Shown here piece after piece: positions 11,554 through 25,536 of a stretch of DNA of 64,000 nt (the first letter of the stretch is position 1; every line of letters begins with the position of its first letter). This DNA comes from Hippasteria phrygiana. Its lineage: Eukaryota > Echinodermata > Asteroidea > Valvatida > Goniasteridae. Both the position numbers and the translations under genes were made by a program. The notes under the pieces are model-generated. The model worked only from the letters and a program-made list of their open reading frames with translations, had not been told where the DNA came from and made no database searches. The DNA lies in NCBI GenBank assembly GCA_037893225.1, contig JAZGUH010000271.1, positions 1,612,001-1,676,000 on the forward strand, given 5' to 3'.

Positions 11554-14500
11554 GTGGGTCTGAGGAGCTGGAGATTGGTCTGGATGTTGCTAAGGAGTCA
11601 CTCTTTTCAACAGTATCAAGATTGTGCGCAATTTCGTTCAACATCAGGTCGAAAAACGCAGTCATTTGGGGCTCAAGTTGCGTGGTTGGGGTCTCGGCTA
11701 GTTCATTGTATAGCGTGTGCAGTTATGCGGGAATGCAGACAAATCAGTTCGAAAAACGTACTCGCTTATCTCGGCCATCATTCGGCTGAACGTGGGTCTG
11801 AGGAGCTGAAGATTGGTCTGGATGTTGCTGAGGAGTCACGCTTTCCAACAGTATCAAGACTGTGCGCAATTTCGTTCAACATCAGGTCGAAAAACGCAGT
11901 CATTTGGGGCCCAAGTTGCGTGGTGGGGGTCTCGGCTAGTCCATTGTATAGCGTGTGCAGTTATGCGGGAATGCAGAAAAATCTGTTCGAAAAACCTACT
12001 TGCTTATCTCGGCCATCGTTCGGCTGAACGTGGGTCTGAGGAGCTGAAGATTGGTCTGCATGTTGCTGAGGAGTCACTCTTTTCAACAGTATCAAGATTG
12101 TGCGCAATTTCGTTCAACATCAGGTCGAAAAACGCAGTCATTTGGGGCTCAAGTTGCGTGGTGGGGGTCTCGGCTAGTTCATTGTATAGCGTGTGCAGTT
12201 ATGCGGGAATGCAGACAAATCAGTTCGAAAAACGTACTCGCTTATCTCGGCCATCATTCGGCTGAACGTGGGTCTGAGGAGCTGAAGATTGGTCTGGATG
12301 TTGCTGAGGAGTCACGCTTTCCAACAGTATCAAGACTGTGCGCAATTTCGTTCAACATCAGGTCGAAAAACGCAGTCATTTGGGGCCAAAGTTGCGTGGT
12401 GGGGGTCTCGGCTAGTCCATTGTATAGCGTGTGCAGTTATGCGGGAATGCAGAAAAATCAGTTCGAAAAACCTACTTGCTTATCTCGGCCATCGTTCGGC
12501 TGAACGTGGGTCTGAGGAGCTGAAGATTGGTCTGCATGTTGCTGAGGAGTCACTCTTTTCAACAGTATCAAGATTGTGCGCAATTTCGTTCAACATCAGG
12601 TCGAAAAACGCAGCAATTTGGGGCCCAAGTTGTTGTGTTGGGGGTCTCGGCTAGTCCATTGTATAGCGTGTGCAGTTATGCGGGAATGCAGAAAAATCAG
12701 TTCGAAAAACTTACTCGCTTATCTCGGCCATCATTCGGCTGAACGTGGGTCTGAGGAGCTAAAGATTGGTCTGGATGTAGCTGAGGAGTCACGCTTTCCA
12801 ACAGTATCAATATTGTGCGCAATTTCGTTCAACATCAGGTCGAAAAGCGCACTCATTTGGGGCCCAAGTTGCGTGGTGGGGGTCTCGGCTAGTCCATTGT
12901 ATAGCGTGTGCAGTTATGCGGGAATGCAGACAAATCAGTTCGAAAAACTTACTCGCTTATCTCGGCCATCATTCGGCTGAACGTGGGTCTAAGGAGCTGA
13001 AGATTAGTCTGGATGTTGCTGAGGAGTCACGCTTTCCAACAGTATCAAGACTGTGCGCAATTTCGTTCAACATCAGGTCGAAAAACGCAGTCATTTGGGG
13101 CCCAAGTTGCGTGGTGGGGGTCTCGGCTAGTCCATTGTATAGCGTGTGCAGTTATGCGGGAATGCAGACAAATCAGTTCGAAAAACTTACTCGCTTATCT
13201 CGGCCATCATTCGGCTGAACGTGGGTTTAAGGAGCTGAAGAATAGTCTGGATGTTGCTGAGGAGTTACGCTTTCCAACAGTATCAAGATTGTGCGCAATT
13301 TCGTTCAACATCAGGTCGAAAAACGCAGTCATTTGGGGCCCAAGTTGCGTGTTGGGGGTCTCGGCTGGTCCATTGTATAGCGTGTGCAGTAATGCGGGAA
13401 TGCAGAAAATTCAGTTCGAAAAACGTACTCGCTTATCTCGGCCATCGTTCGGCTGAACGTGGGTCTGAGGAGCTGAAGATTGGTCTGGATGTTGCTAAGG
13501 AGTCACTCTTTTCAACAGTATCAAGATTGTGCCCAATTTCGTTCAACATCAGGTCGAAAAACGCAGTCATTTGGGGCCCAAGTTGCGTGGTGGGGGTCTC
13601 GGCTAGTCCATTGTATAGCGTGTGCAGTTATGCGGGAATGCAGAAAAATCTGTTCGAAAAACTTACTCGCTTATCTCGGCCATCGTTCGGCTGAACGTGG
13701 GTCTGAGGAGCTGGAAATTGGTCTGGATTTTGCTGAGGAGTCACTCTTTTCAACAGTATAAAGATTGTGCGCTATTTCATTCAACATGAGGTCGAACAAC
13801 GCAGTCATTTGGGGCCCAAGTTGCGTGGTGGGGGTTTGGGCTAGTCCATTGTATAGCGTGGGCAGTTATGCGGGAATGCAGAAAAATCAGTTCGAAAAGC
13901 GTACTCGCTTATCTCGGCCATCATTCGGCTGAACGTGGGTCTGAGGAGCTGAAGATTGGTCTGGATGTAGCTGAGGAGTCACGCTTTCCAACAGTATCAA
14001 TATTGTGCGCAATTTCGTTCAACATCAGGTCGAAAAACACAGTCATTTGAGGCCCAAGTTGCGTGTTGGGGGTCTCGGCTGGTCCATTGTATAGCGTGTG
14101 CAGTAATGCGGGAATGCAGACAAATCAGTTCGAAAAACGTACTCGCTTATCTCGGCCATCGTTCGGCTGAACGTGGGTCTGAGAAGCTGGAGATTGGTCT
14201 GGATGTTGCTGAGGAGTCACTTTTTTCAACAGTATCAAGATTGTGCGCAATTTTGTTCAACATCAGGTCGAAAAACGCAGTCATTTGGGGCTCAAGTTGC
14301 GTGTTGGGGGTCTCGGCTAGTTCATTGTATAGCGTGTGCAGTTATGCGGGAATGCAGACAAATCAGTTCGAAAAACGTACTCGCTTATCTCGGCCATCAT
14401 TCGGCTGAACGTGGGTCTGAGAAGCTGAAGATTGGTCTGGATGTTGCTGAGGAGTCACGCTTTCCAACAGTATCAAGACTGTGCGCAATTTCGTTCAACA

Positions 14501-15361
14501 TCAGGTCGAAAAACGCAGTCATTTGGGGCCCAAGTTGCGTGGTGGGGTCTCGGCTAGTCCATTCTATAGCGAGTGCAGTTATTCGGGAATGCATACAAAT
14601 CAGTTCGAAAAACTTACTTGCTTATCTCGGCCATCGTTCGGCTGAACGTGGGTCTGATGAGCTGAAGATTGGTCTGCATGTTGCTGAGGAGTCACTCTTG
14701 TCAACAGTATCAAGATTGTGCGCAATTTCGTTCAACATCAGGTCGAAAAACGCAGTCATTTGGGGCTCAAGTTGCGTGGTGGGGGTCTCGGCTAGTCCAT
14801 TGTATAGCGTGTGCAGTTATGCGGGAATGCAGACAAATCCGTTCGAAAAGCTTACTCGCTTATCTCGGCCATCATTCGGGTGAACGTGGGTCTAAGGAGC
14901 TGAAGATTTGTCTGGATGTTGCTGAGGAGTCACGCTTTCCAACAGTATCAAGACTGTGCGCAATTTCGTTCAACATCAGGTCGAAAAACGCAGTCATTTG
15001 GGGCCCAAGTTGGGTGTTGGGGGTCTCGGCTGGTCCATTGTATAGCGTGTGCAGTAATGCGGGAATGCAGAAAAATCAGTTCGAAAAACTTACTCGCTTA
15101 TCTCGGCCATCATTCGGCTGAACGTGGGTCTAAGGAGCTGAAGATTAGTCTGGATGTTGCTGAGGAGTTACGCTTTCCAACAGTATCAAGACTGTGCGCA
15201 ATTTCGTTCAACATCAGGTCGAAAAACGCAGTCATTTGGGGCCCAAGTTGCGTGTTGGGAGTCTCGGCTGGTCCACTGTATAGCGTGTGCAGTAATGCGG
15301 GAATGCAGAAAAATCAGTTCGAAAAACTGACTCGCTTATCTCGGCCATCGTTCGGCTGAAC
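11554..15361 (+). repeat. 16-mer higher-order repeat, copy 4 (3,808 bp)
   Basis: The same sixteen-monomer order, 6,191 bp after copy 2 and sharing its private variants (aaatctgttcg near 11,976 and gtgcccaatttcg near 13,530). The span 5,363-10,430 as a whole corresponds to 11,554-16,620, so about 5 kb containing one and a third units appears to have been copied together. Confidence 0.9.
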
Positions 15362-16614
15362 GTGGGTCTGAGGAGCTGGAGATTGGTCTGGATGTTGCTA
15401 AGGAGTCACTCTTTTCAACAGTATCAAGATTGTGCGCAATTTCGTTCAACATCAGGTCGAAAAACGCAGTCATTTGGGGCTCAAGTTGCGTGGTTGGGGT
15501 CTCGGCTAGTTCATTGTATAGCGTGTGCAGTTATGCGGGAATGCAGACAAATCAGTTCGAAAAACGTACTCGCTTATCTCGGCCATCATTCGGCTGAACG
15601 TGGGTCTGAGGAGCTGAAGATTGGTCTGGATGTTGCTGAGGAGTCACGCTTTCCAACAGTATCAAGACTGTGCGCAATTTCGTTCAACATCAGGTCGAAA
15701 AACGCAGTCATTTGGGGCCCAAGTTGCGTGGTGGGGGTCTCGGCTAGTCCATTGTATAGCGTGTGCAGTTATGCGGGAATGCAGAAAAATCAGTTCGAAA
15801 AACCTACTTGCTTATCTCGGCCATCGTTCGGCTGAACGTGGGTCTGAGGAGCTGAAGATTGGTCTGCATGTTGCTGAGGAGTCACTCTTTTCAACAGTAT
15901 CAAGATTGTGCGCAATTTCGTTCAACATCAGGTCGAAAAACGCAGTCATTTGGGGCTCAAGTTGCGTGGTGGGGGTCTCGGCTAGTTCATTGTATAGCGT
16001 GTGCAGTTATGCGGGAATGCAGACAAATCAGTTCGAAAAACGTAATCGCTTATCTCGGCCATCATTCGGCTGAACGTGGGTCTGAGGAGCTGAAGATTGG
16101 TCTGGATGTTGCTGAGGAGTCACGCTTTCCAACAGTATCAAGACTGTGCGCAATTTCGTTCAACATCAGGTCGAAAAACGCAGTCATTTGGGGCCAAAGT
16201 TGCGTGGTGGGGGTCTCGGCTAGTCCATTGTATAGCGTGTGCAGTTATGCGGGAATGCAGAAAAATCAGTTCGAAAAACCTACTTGCTTATCTCGGCCAT
16301 CGTTCGGCTGAACGTGGGTCTGAGGAGCTGAAGATTGGTCTGCATGTTGCTGAGGAGTCACTCTTTTCAACAGTATCAAGATTGTGCGCAATTTCGTTCA
16401 ACATCAGGTCGAAAAACGCAGCAATTTGGGGCCCAAGTTGTTGTGTTGGGGGTCTCGGCTAGTCCATTGTATAGCGTGTGCAGTTATGCGGGAATGCAGA
16501 AAAATCAGTTCGAAAAACTTACTCGCTTATCTCGGCCATCATTCGGCTGAACGTGGGTCTGAGGAGCTAAAGATTGGTCTGGATGTAGCTGAGGAGTCAC
16601 GCTTTCCAACAGTA
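15362..16614 (+). repeat. 16-mer higher-order repeat, partial copy 5
   Basis: Continues copy 4 with the first five-odd monomers of the 3,808-bp unit. It departs at tatcaagactg (near 16,614), where the parent block has tatcaatattg. A private change, cgtaatcgc, is seen near 16,042. Confidence 0.8.
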
Positions 16615-17141
16615 TCAAGACTGTGCGCAATTTCGTTCAACATCAGGTCGAAAAACGCAGTCATTTGGGGCCCAAGTTGCGTGGTGGGGGTCTCGGCTAG
16701 TCCATTGTATAGCGTGTGCAGTTATGCGGGAATGCAGAAAAATCAGTTCGAAAAACCTACTTGCTTATCTCGGCCATCGTTCGGCTGAACGTGGGTCTGA
16801 GGAGCTGAAGATTGGTCTGCATGTTGCTGAGGAGTCACTCTTTTCAACAGTATCAAGATTGTGCGCAATTTCGTTCAACATCAGGTCGAAAAACGCAGTC
16901 ATTTGGGGCTCAAGTTGCGTGGTGGGGGTCTCGGCTAGTTCATTGTATAGCGTGTGCAGTTATGCGGGAATGCAGACAAATCAGTTCGAAAAACGTACTC
17001 GCTTATCTCGGCCATCATTCGGCTGAACGTGGGTCTGAGGAGCTGAAGATCGGTCTGCATGTTGCTGAGGAGTCACTCTTTTCAACAGTATCAAGATTGT
17101 GCGCAATTTCGTTCAACATCAGGTCGAAAAACGCAGCAATT

Positions 17142-18506
17142 TGGGGCCCAAGTTGTTGTGTTGGGGGTCTCGGCTAGTCCATTGTATAGCGTGTGCAGTT
17201 ATGCGGGAATGCAGAAAAATCAGTTCGAAAAACTTACTCGCTTATCTCGGCCATCATTCGGCTGAACGTGTGTCTAAGGAGCTGAAGATTAGTCTGGATG
17301 TTGCTGAGGAGTCACGCTTTCCAACAGTATCAAGACTGTGCGCAATTTCGTTCAACATCAGGTCGAAAAACGCAGTCATTTGGGGCCCAAGTTGCGTGGT
17401 GGGGGTCTCGGCTAGTCCATTGTATAGCGTGTGCAGTTATGCGGGAATGCAGAAAAATCAGTTCGAAAAACCTACTTGCTTATCTCGGCCATCGTTCGGC
17501 TGAACGTGGGTCTGAGGAGCTGAAGATTGGTCTGCATGTTGCTGAGGAGTCACTCTTTTCAACAGTATCAAGATTGTGCGCAATTTCGTTCAACATCAGG
17601 TCGAAAAACGCAGTCATTTGGGGCTCAAGTTGCGTGGTGGGGGTCTCGGCTAGTTCATTGTATAGCGTGTGCAGTTATGCGGGAATGCAGACAAATCAGT
17701 TCGAAAAACGTACTCGCTTATCTCGGCCATCATTCGGCTGAACGTGGGTCTGAGGAGCTGAAGATTGGTCTGGATGTTGCTGAGGAGTCACGCTTTCCAA
17801 CAGTATCAAGACTGTGCGCAATTTCGTTCAACATCAGGTCGAAAAACGCAGTCATTTGGGGCCCAAGTTGCGTGGTGGGGTCTCGGCTAGTCCATTGTAT
17901 AGCGTGTGCAGTTATGCGGAAATGCAGAAAAATCAGTTCGAAAAACTTACTTGCTTATCTCGGCCATCGTTCGGCTGAACGTGGGTCTGAGGAGCTGAAG
18001 ATCGGTCTGCATGTTGCTGAGGAGTCACTCTTTTCAACAGTATCAAGATTGTGCGCAATTTCGTTCAACATCAGGTCGAAAAACGCAGCAATTTGGGGCC
18101 CAAGTTGTTGTGTTGGGGGTCTCGGCTAGTCCATTGTATAGCGTGTGCAGTTATGCGGGAATGCAGAAAAATCAGTTCGAAAAACTTACTCGCTTATCTC
18201 GGCCATCATTCGGCTGAACGTGGGTCTGAGGAGCTGAAGATTGGTCTGGATGTAGCTGAGGAGTCACGCTTTCCAACAGTATCAATATTGTGCGCAATTT
18301 CGTTCAACATCAGGTCGAAAAGCGCACTCATTTGGGGCCCAAGTTGCGTGGTGGGGGTCTCGGCTAGTCCATTGTATAGCGTGTGCAGTTATGCGGGAAT
18401 GCAGACAAATCAGTTCAAAAAACTTACTCGCTTATCTCGGCCATCATTCGGCTGAACGTGGGTCTAAGGAGCTGAAGATTAGTCTGGATGTTGCTGAGGA
18501 GTTACT
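17142..18506 (+). repeat. Second copy of the window-start segment
   Basis: Matches 1-1,365 at an offset of 17,141 bp, including the rare gtgtgtctaagg near 17,268 and the shortened G run near 17,877. A private cagttcaaaaaac near 18,412 breaks the otherwise invariant ttcgaa word. Confidence 0.85.
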
Positions 18507-19193
18507 CTTTCCAACAGTATCAAGACTGTGCGCAATTTCGTTCAACATCAGGTCGAAAAACGCAGTAATTTGGGGCCCAAGTTGTTGTGTTGGGGTCTCG
18601 GCTAGTCCATTGTATAGCGTGTGCAGTATTGCGGGAATGCAGAACAATCAGTTCGAAAAACTTACTCGCTTATCTCGGCCATCGTTCGGCTGAACGTGGG
18701 TCTGAAGGAGCTGGAAATTCGTCTTGATTTTGCAGAGGAGTCACTCTTTTCAACAGTATAAAGATTGTGCGCAATTTCATTCAACATCAGGTCGAACAAC
18801 GCAGTCATTTGGGGCCCAAGTTGCGTGGTGGGGGTGTCGGCTAGTCCATTGTATAGCGTGTGCAGTTATGCGGGAATGCAGACAAATCAGTTCGAAAAAC
18901 GTACTCGCTTATCTCGGCCATCATTCGGCTGAACGTGGGTCTGAGGAGCTGAAGATTGGTCTGGATGTAGCTGAGGAGTCACGCTTTCCAACAGTATCAA
19001 GACTGTGCGCAATTTCGTTCAACATCAGGTCGAAAAACGCAGTCATTTGGGGCCCAAGTTGCGTGGTGGGGGTCTCGGCTAGTCCATTGTATAGCGTGTG
19101 CAGTTATGCGGGAATGCAGACAAATCAGTTCGAAAAACCTACTTGCTTATCTCGGCCATCGTTCGGCTGAACGTGGGTCTGAGGAGCTGAAGA
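17527..19193 (+). repeat. 7-mer higher-order repeat, copy 1 (1,667 bp)
   Basis: Seven monomers whose pattern recurs at 19,194 and 20,860. It starts with a gtctgcatgttgc monomer, includes a 237-bp unit with gtggtggggtctc near 17,874 and an atgcggaaatg unit, and ends with the ctgaaggag/tataaag subtype (tataaag at 18,757). Confidence 0.85.
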
Positions 19194-20859
19194 TTGGTCT
19201 GCATGTTGCTGAGGAGTCACTCTTTTCAACAGTATCAAGATTGTGCGCAATTTCCTTCAACATCAGGTCGAAAAACGCAGTCATTTGGGGCTCAAGTTGC
19301 GTGGTGGGGGTCTCGGCTAGTTCATTGTATAGCGTGTGCAGTTATGCGGGAATGCAGACAAATCAGTTCGAAAAACGTACTCGCTTATCTCGGCCATCAT
19401 TCGGCTGAACGTGGGTCTGAGGAGCTGAAGATTGGTCTGGATGTTGCTTCGGAGTCACGCTTTCCAACAGTATCAAGACTGTGCGCAATTTCGTTCAACA
19501 TCAGGTCGAAAAACGCAGTCATTTGGGGCCCAAGTTGCGTGGTGGGGTCTCGGCTAGTCCATTGTATAGCGTGTGCAGTTATGCGGAAATGCAGAAAAAT
19601 CAGTTCGAAAAACTTACTTGCTTATCTCGGCCATCGTTCGGCTGAACGTGGGTCTGAGGAGCTGAAGATCGGTCTGCATGTTGCTGAGGAGTCACTCTTT
19701 TCAACAGTATCAAGATTGTGCGCAATTTCGTTCAACATCAGGTCGAAAAACGCAGCAATTTGGGGCCCAAGTTGTTGTGTTGGGGGTCTCGGCTAGTCCA
19801 TTGTATAGCGTGTGCAGTTATGCGGGAATGCAGAAAAATCAGTTCGAAAAACTTACTCGCTTATCTCGGCCATCATTCGGCTGAACGTGGGTCTGAGGAG
19901 CTGAAGATTGGTCTGGATGTAGCTGAGGAGTCACGCTTTCCAACAGTATCAATATTGTGCGCAATTTCGTTCAACATCAGGTCGAAAAGCGCACTCATTT
20001 GGGGCCCAAGTTGCGTGGTGGGGGTCTCGGCTAGTCCATTGTATAGCGTGTGCAGTTATGCGGGAATGCAGACAAATCAGTTCGAAAAACTTACTCGCTT
20101 ATCTCGGCCATCATTCGGCTGAACGTGGGTCTAAGGAGCTGAAGATTAGTCTGGATGTTGCTGAGGAGTTACTCTTTCCAACAGTATCAAGACTGTGCGC
20201 AATTTCGTTCAACATCAGGTCGAAAAACGCAGTCATTTGGGGCCCAAGTTGCGTGTTGGGAGTCTCGGCTGGTCCACTGTATAGCGTGTGCAGTAATGCG
20301 GGAATGCAGAAAAATCAGTTCGAAAAACTTACTCGCTTATCTCGGCCATCGTTCGGCTGAACGTGGGTCTGAGGAGCTGGAGATTGGTCTGGATGTTGCT
20401 AAGGAGTCACTCTTTTCAACAGTATCAAGATTGTGCGCAATTTCGTTCAACATCAGGTCGAAAAACGCAGTCATTTGGGGCTCAAGTTGCGTGGTTGGGG
20501 TCTCGGCTAGTTCATTGTATAGCGTGTGCAGTTATGCGGGAATGCAGACAAATCAGTTCGAAAAACGTACTCGCTTATCTCGGCCATCATTCGGCTGAAC
20601 GTGGGTCTGAGGAGCTGAAGATTGGTCTGGATGTTGCTGAGGAGTCACGCTTTCCAACAGTATCAAGACTGTGCGCAATTTCGTTCAACATCAGGTCGAA
20701 AAACGCAGTCATTTGGGGCCCAAGTTGCGTGGTGGGGGTCTCGGCTAGTCCATTGTATAGCGTGTGCAGTTATGCGGGAATGCAGAAAAATCAGTTCGAA
20801 AAACCTACTTGCTTATCTCGGCCATCGTTCGGCTGAACGTGGGTCTGAGGAGCTGAAGA
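19194..20859 (+). repeat. 7-mer higher-order repeat, copy 2 (1,666 bp)
   Basis: Same order as the preceding block at +1,667 bp for the first monomers. Its distal part instead uses the gtgttgggagtctcggctgg monomer near 20,253, which is characteristic of the 16-mer family, so this copy is a recombinant of two block types. A private gttgcttcggag is seen near 19,443. Confidence 0.8.
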
Positions 20860-22526
20860 TTGGTCTGCATGTTGCTGAGGAGTCACTCTTTTCAACAGTA
20901 TCAAGATTGTGCGCAATTTCGTTCAACATCAGGTCGAAAAACGCAGTCATTTGGGGCTCAAGTTGCGTGGTGGGGGTCTCGGCTAGTTCATTGTATAGCG
21001 TGTGCAGTTATGCGGGAATGCAGACAAATCAGTTCGAAAAACGTACTCGCTTATCTCGGCCATCATTCGGCTGAACGTGGGTCTGAGGAGCTGAAGATTG
21101 GTCTGGATGTTGCTGAGGAGTCACGCTTTCCAACAGTATCAAGACTGTGTGCAATTTCGTTCAACATCAGGTCGAAAAACGCAGTCATTTGGGGCCCAAG
21201 TTGCGTGGTGGGGTCTCGGCTAGTCCATTGTATAGCGTGTGCAGTTATGCGGAAATGCAGACAAATCAGTTCGAAAAACTTACTTGCTTATCTCGGCCAT
21301 CGTTCGGCTGAACGTGGGTCTGAGGAGCTGAAGATCGGTCTGCATGTTGCTGAGGAGTCACTCTTTTCAACAGTATCAAGATTGTGCGCAATTTCGTTCA
21401 ACATCAGGTCGAAAAACGCAGCAATTTGGGGCCCAAGTTGTTGTGTTGGGGGTCTTGGCTAGTCCATTGTATAGCGTGTGCAGTTATGCGGGAATGCAGA
21501 AAAATCAGTTAGAAAAACTTACTCGCTTATCTCGGCCATCATTCGGCTGAACGTGGGTCTGAGGAGCTGAAGATTGGTCTTGATGTAGCTGAGGAGTCAC
21601 GCTTTCCAACAGTATCAATATTGTGCGCAATTTCGTTCAACATCAGGTCGAAAAGCGCACTCATTTGGGGCCCAAGTTGCGTGGTGGGGGTCTCGGCTAG
21701 TCCATTGTATAGCGTGTGCAGTTATGCGGGAATGCAGACAAATCAGTTCGAAAAACTTACTCGCTTATCTCGGCCATCATTCGGCTGAACGTGGGTCTAA
21801 GGAGCTGAAGATTAGTCTGGATGTTGCTGAGGAGTTACTCTTTCCAACAGTATCAAGACTGTGCGCAATTTCGTTCAACATCAGGTCGAAAAACGCAGTA
21901 ATTTGGGGCCCAAGTTGTTGTGTTGGGGTCTCGGCTAGTCCATTGTATAGCGTGTGCAGTATTGCGGGAATGCAGAACAATCAGTTCGAAAAACTTACTC
22001 GCTTATCTCGGCCATCGTTCGGCTGAACGTGGGTCTGAAGGAGCTGGAAATTGGTCTTGATTTTGCAGAGGAGTCACTCTTTTCAACAGTATAAAGATTG
22101 TGCGCAATTTCATTCAACATCAGGTCGAACAACGCAGTCATTTGGGGCCCAAGTTGCGTGGTGGGGGTGTCGGCTAGTCCATTGTATAGCGTGTGCAGTT
22201 ATGCGGGAATGCAGACAAATCAGTTCGAAAAACGTACTCGCTTATCTCGGCCATCATTCGGCTGAACGTGGGTCTGAGGAGCTGAAGATTGGTCTGGATG
22301 TAGCTGAGGAGTCACGCTTTCCAACAGTATCAAGACTGTGCGCAATTTCGTTCAACATCAGGTCGAAAAACGCAGTCATTTGGGGCCCAAGTTGCGTGGT
22401 GGGGGTCTCGGCTAGTCCATTGTATAGCGTGTGCAGTTATGCGGGAATGCAGAAAAATCAGTTCGAAAAACCTACTTGCTTATCTCTGCCATCGTTCGGC
22501 TGAACGTGGGTCTGAGGAGCTGAAGA
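20860..22526 (+). repeat. 7-mer higher-order repeat, copy 3 (~1,667 bp)
   Basis: Third copy of the 7-mer order (offsets 1,666 from copy 2 and 3,333 from copy 1), with tataaag at 22,090. Its distal half is also the start of the 3,813-bp block that follows, showing how one block grades into another. Confidence 0.8.
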
Positions 22527-25500
22527 TTGGTCTGCATGTTGCTGAGGAGTCACTCTTTTCAACAGTATCAAGATTGTGCGCAATTTCGTTCAACATCAGG
22601 TCGAAAAACGCAGTCATTTGGGGCTCAAGTTGCGTGGTGGGGGTCTCGGCTAGTTCATTGTATAGCGTGTGCAGTTATGCGGGAATGCAGACAAATCAGT
22701 TCGAAAAACTTACTCGCTTATCTCGGCCATCATTCGGCTGAACGTGGGTCTAAGGAGCTGAAGATTAGTCTGGATGTTGCTGAGGAGTTACTCTTTCCAA
22801 CAGTATCAAGACTGTGCGCAATTTCGTTCAACATCAGGTCGAAAAACGCAGTAATTTGGGGCCCAAGTTGTTGTGTTGGGGTCTCGGCTAGTCCATTGTA
22901 TAGCGTGTGCAGTATTGCGGGAATGCAGAACAATCAGTTCGAAAAACTTACTCGCTTATCTCGGCCATCGTTCGGCTGAACGTGGGTCTGAAGGAGCTGG
23001 AAATTGGTCTTGATTTTGCTGAGGAGTCACTCTTTTCAACAGTATAAAGATTGTGCGCAATTTCATTCAACATCAGGTCGAACAACGCAGTCATTTGGGG
23101 CCCAAGTTGCGTGGTGGGGGTCTCGGCTAGTCCATTGTATAGCGTGTGCAGTAATGCGGGAATGCAGAAAATTCAGTTCGAAAAACGTACTCGCTTATCT
23201 CGGCCATCGTTCGGCTGAACGTGGGTCTGAGGAGCTGAAGATTGGTCTGGATGTTGCTAAGGAGTCACTCTTTTCAACAGTATCAAGATTGTGCGCAATT
23301 TCGTTCAACATCAGGTCGAAAAACGCACTCATTTGGGGCCCAAGTTGTTGTGTTGGGGGTCTCGGCTAGTCCATTGTATAGCGTGTGCAGTAATGCGGGA
23401 ATGCAGAAAAATCAGTTCGAAAAACTTACTCGCTTATCTCCGACATCGTTCGGCTGAACGTGGGTCTGAGGAGCTGAAGATTGGTCTGGATGTTGCTGAG
23501 GAGTCACTCTTTTCAACAGTATCAAGATTGTGCGCAATTTCGTTCAACATCAGGTCGAAAAACGCAGTCATTTGGGGCCCAAGTTGCGTGGTGGGGGTCT
23601 CGGCTAGTCCATTGTATAGCGTGTGCAGTTATGCGGGAATGCAGAAAAATCAGTTCGAAAAACTTACACGCTTATCTCGGCCATCGTTCGGCTGAACGTG
23701 GGTCTGAGGAGCTGGAAATTGGTCTGGATTTTGCTGAAGAGTCACTCTTTTCAACAGTATAAAGATTGTGCGCTATTTCATTCAACATGAGGTCGAACAA
23801 CGCAGTCATTTGGGGCCCAAGTTGCGTGGTGGGGGTTTCGGCTAGTCCATTGTATAGCGTGGGCAGTTATGCGGGAATGCAGAAAAATCAGTTCGAAAAG
23901 CGTACTCGCTTATCTCGGCCATCATTCGGCTGAACGTGGGTCTGAGGAGCTGAAGATTGGTCTGGATGTAGCTGAGGAGTCACGCTTTCCAACAGTATCA
24001 AGATTGTGCGCAATTTCGTTCAACATCAGGTCGAAAAACACAGTCATTTGAGGCCCAAGTTGCGTGTTGGGGGTCTCGGCTGGTCCATTGTATAGCGTGT
24101 GCAGTAATGCGGGAATGCAGACAAATCAGTTCGAAAAACGTACTCGCTTATCTCGGCCATCGTTCGGCTGAACGTGGGTCTGAGGAGCTGAAGATTGGTC
24201 TGGATGTTGCTAAGGAGTCACTCTTTTCAACAGTATCAAGATTGTGCGCAATTTCGTTCAACATCAGGTCGAAAAACGCACTCATTTGGGGCCCAAGTTG
24301 TTGTGTTGGGGGTCTCGGCTAGTCCATTGTATAGCGTGTGCAGTAATGCGGGAATGCAGAAAAATCAGTTCGAAAAACTTACTCGCTTATCTCGGACATC
24401 GTTCGGCTGAACGTTGGTCTGAGGAGCTGAAGATTGGTCTGGATGTTGCTGAGGAGTCACTCTTTTCAACAGTATCAAGATTGTGCGCAATTTCGTTCAA
24501 CATCAGGTCGAAAAACGCAGTCATTTGGGGCCCAAGTTGCGTGGTGGGGGTCTCGGCTAGTCCATTGTATAGCGTGTGCAGTTATGCGGGAATGCAGAAA
24601 AATCAGTTCGAAAAACTTACACGCTTATCTCGGCCATCGTTCGGCTGAACGTGGGTCTGAGGAGCTGGAAATTGGTCTGGATTTTGCTGAAGAGTCACTC
24701 TTTTCAACAGTATAAAGATTGTGCGCTATTTCATTCAACATGAGGTCGAACAACGCAGTCATTTGGGGCCCAAGTTGCGTGGTGGGGGTTTCGGCTAGTC
24801 CATTGTATAGCGTGGGCAGTTATGCGGGAATGCAGAAAAATCAGTTCGAAAAGCGTACTCGCTTATCTCGGCCATCATTCGGCTGAACGTGGGTCTGAGG
24901 AGCTGAAGATTGGTCTGGATGTAGCTGAGGAGTCACGCTTTCCAACAGTATCAAGATTGTGCGCAATTTCGTTCAACATCAGGTCGAAAAACGCAGTCAT
25001 TTGGGGCCCAAGTTGCGTGGTGGGGGTCTCGGCTAGTCCATTGTATAGCGTGTGCAGTTATGCGGGAATGCAGAAAAATCAGTTCGAAAAACCTACTTGC
25101 TTATCTCGGCCATCGTTCGGCTGAACGTGGGTCTGAGGAGCTGAAGATTGGTCTGCATGTTGCTGAGGAGTCACTCTTTTCAACAGTATCAAGATTGTGC
25201 GCAATTTCGTTCAACATCAGGTCGAAAAACGCAGCAATTTGGGGCCCAAGTTGTTGTGTTGGGGGTCTCGGCTAGTCCATTGTATAGCGTGTGCAGTCAT
25301 GCGGGAATGCAGAAAAATCAGTTCGAAAAACTTACTCGCTTATCTCGGCCATCATTCGGCTGAACGTGGGTCTGAGGAGCTGAAGATTGGTCTTGATGTA
25401 GCTGAGGAGTCACGCTTTCCAACAGTATCAATATTGTGCGCAATTTCGTTCAACATCAGGTCGAAAAGCGCACTCATTTGGGGCCCAAGTTGCGTGGTGG

Positions 25501-25536
25501 GGGTCTCGGCTAGTCCATTGTATAGCGTGTGCAGTT
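21724..25536 (+). repeat. 3,813-bp higher-order block, copy 1
   Basis: About sixteen monomers repeated at 25,537 with a constant offset of 3,813 bp. It includes two ctgaaggag/tataaag monomers (tataaag at 22,090 and 23,043). It also contains an inner tandem 4-mer of 953 bp (23,242-24,194 and 24,195-25,147), in which the tataaag subtype recurs at 23,758 and 24,711. Confidence 0.88.
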
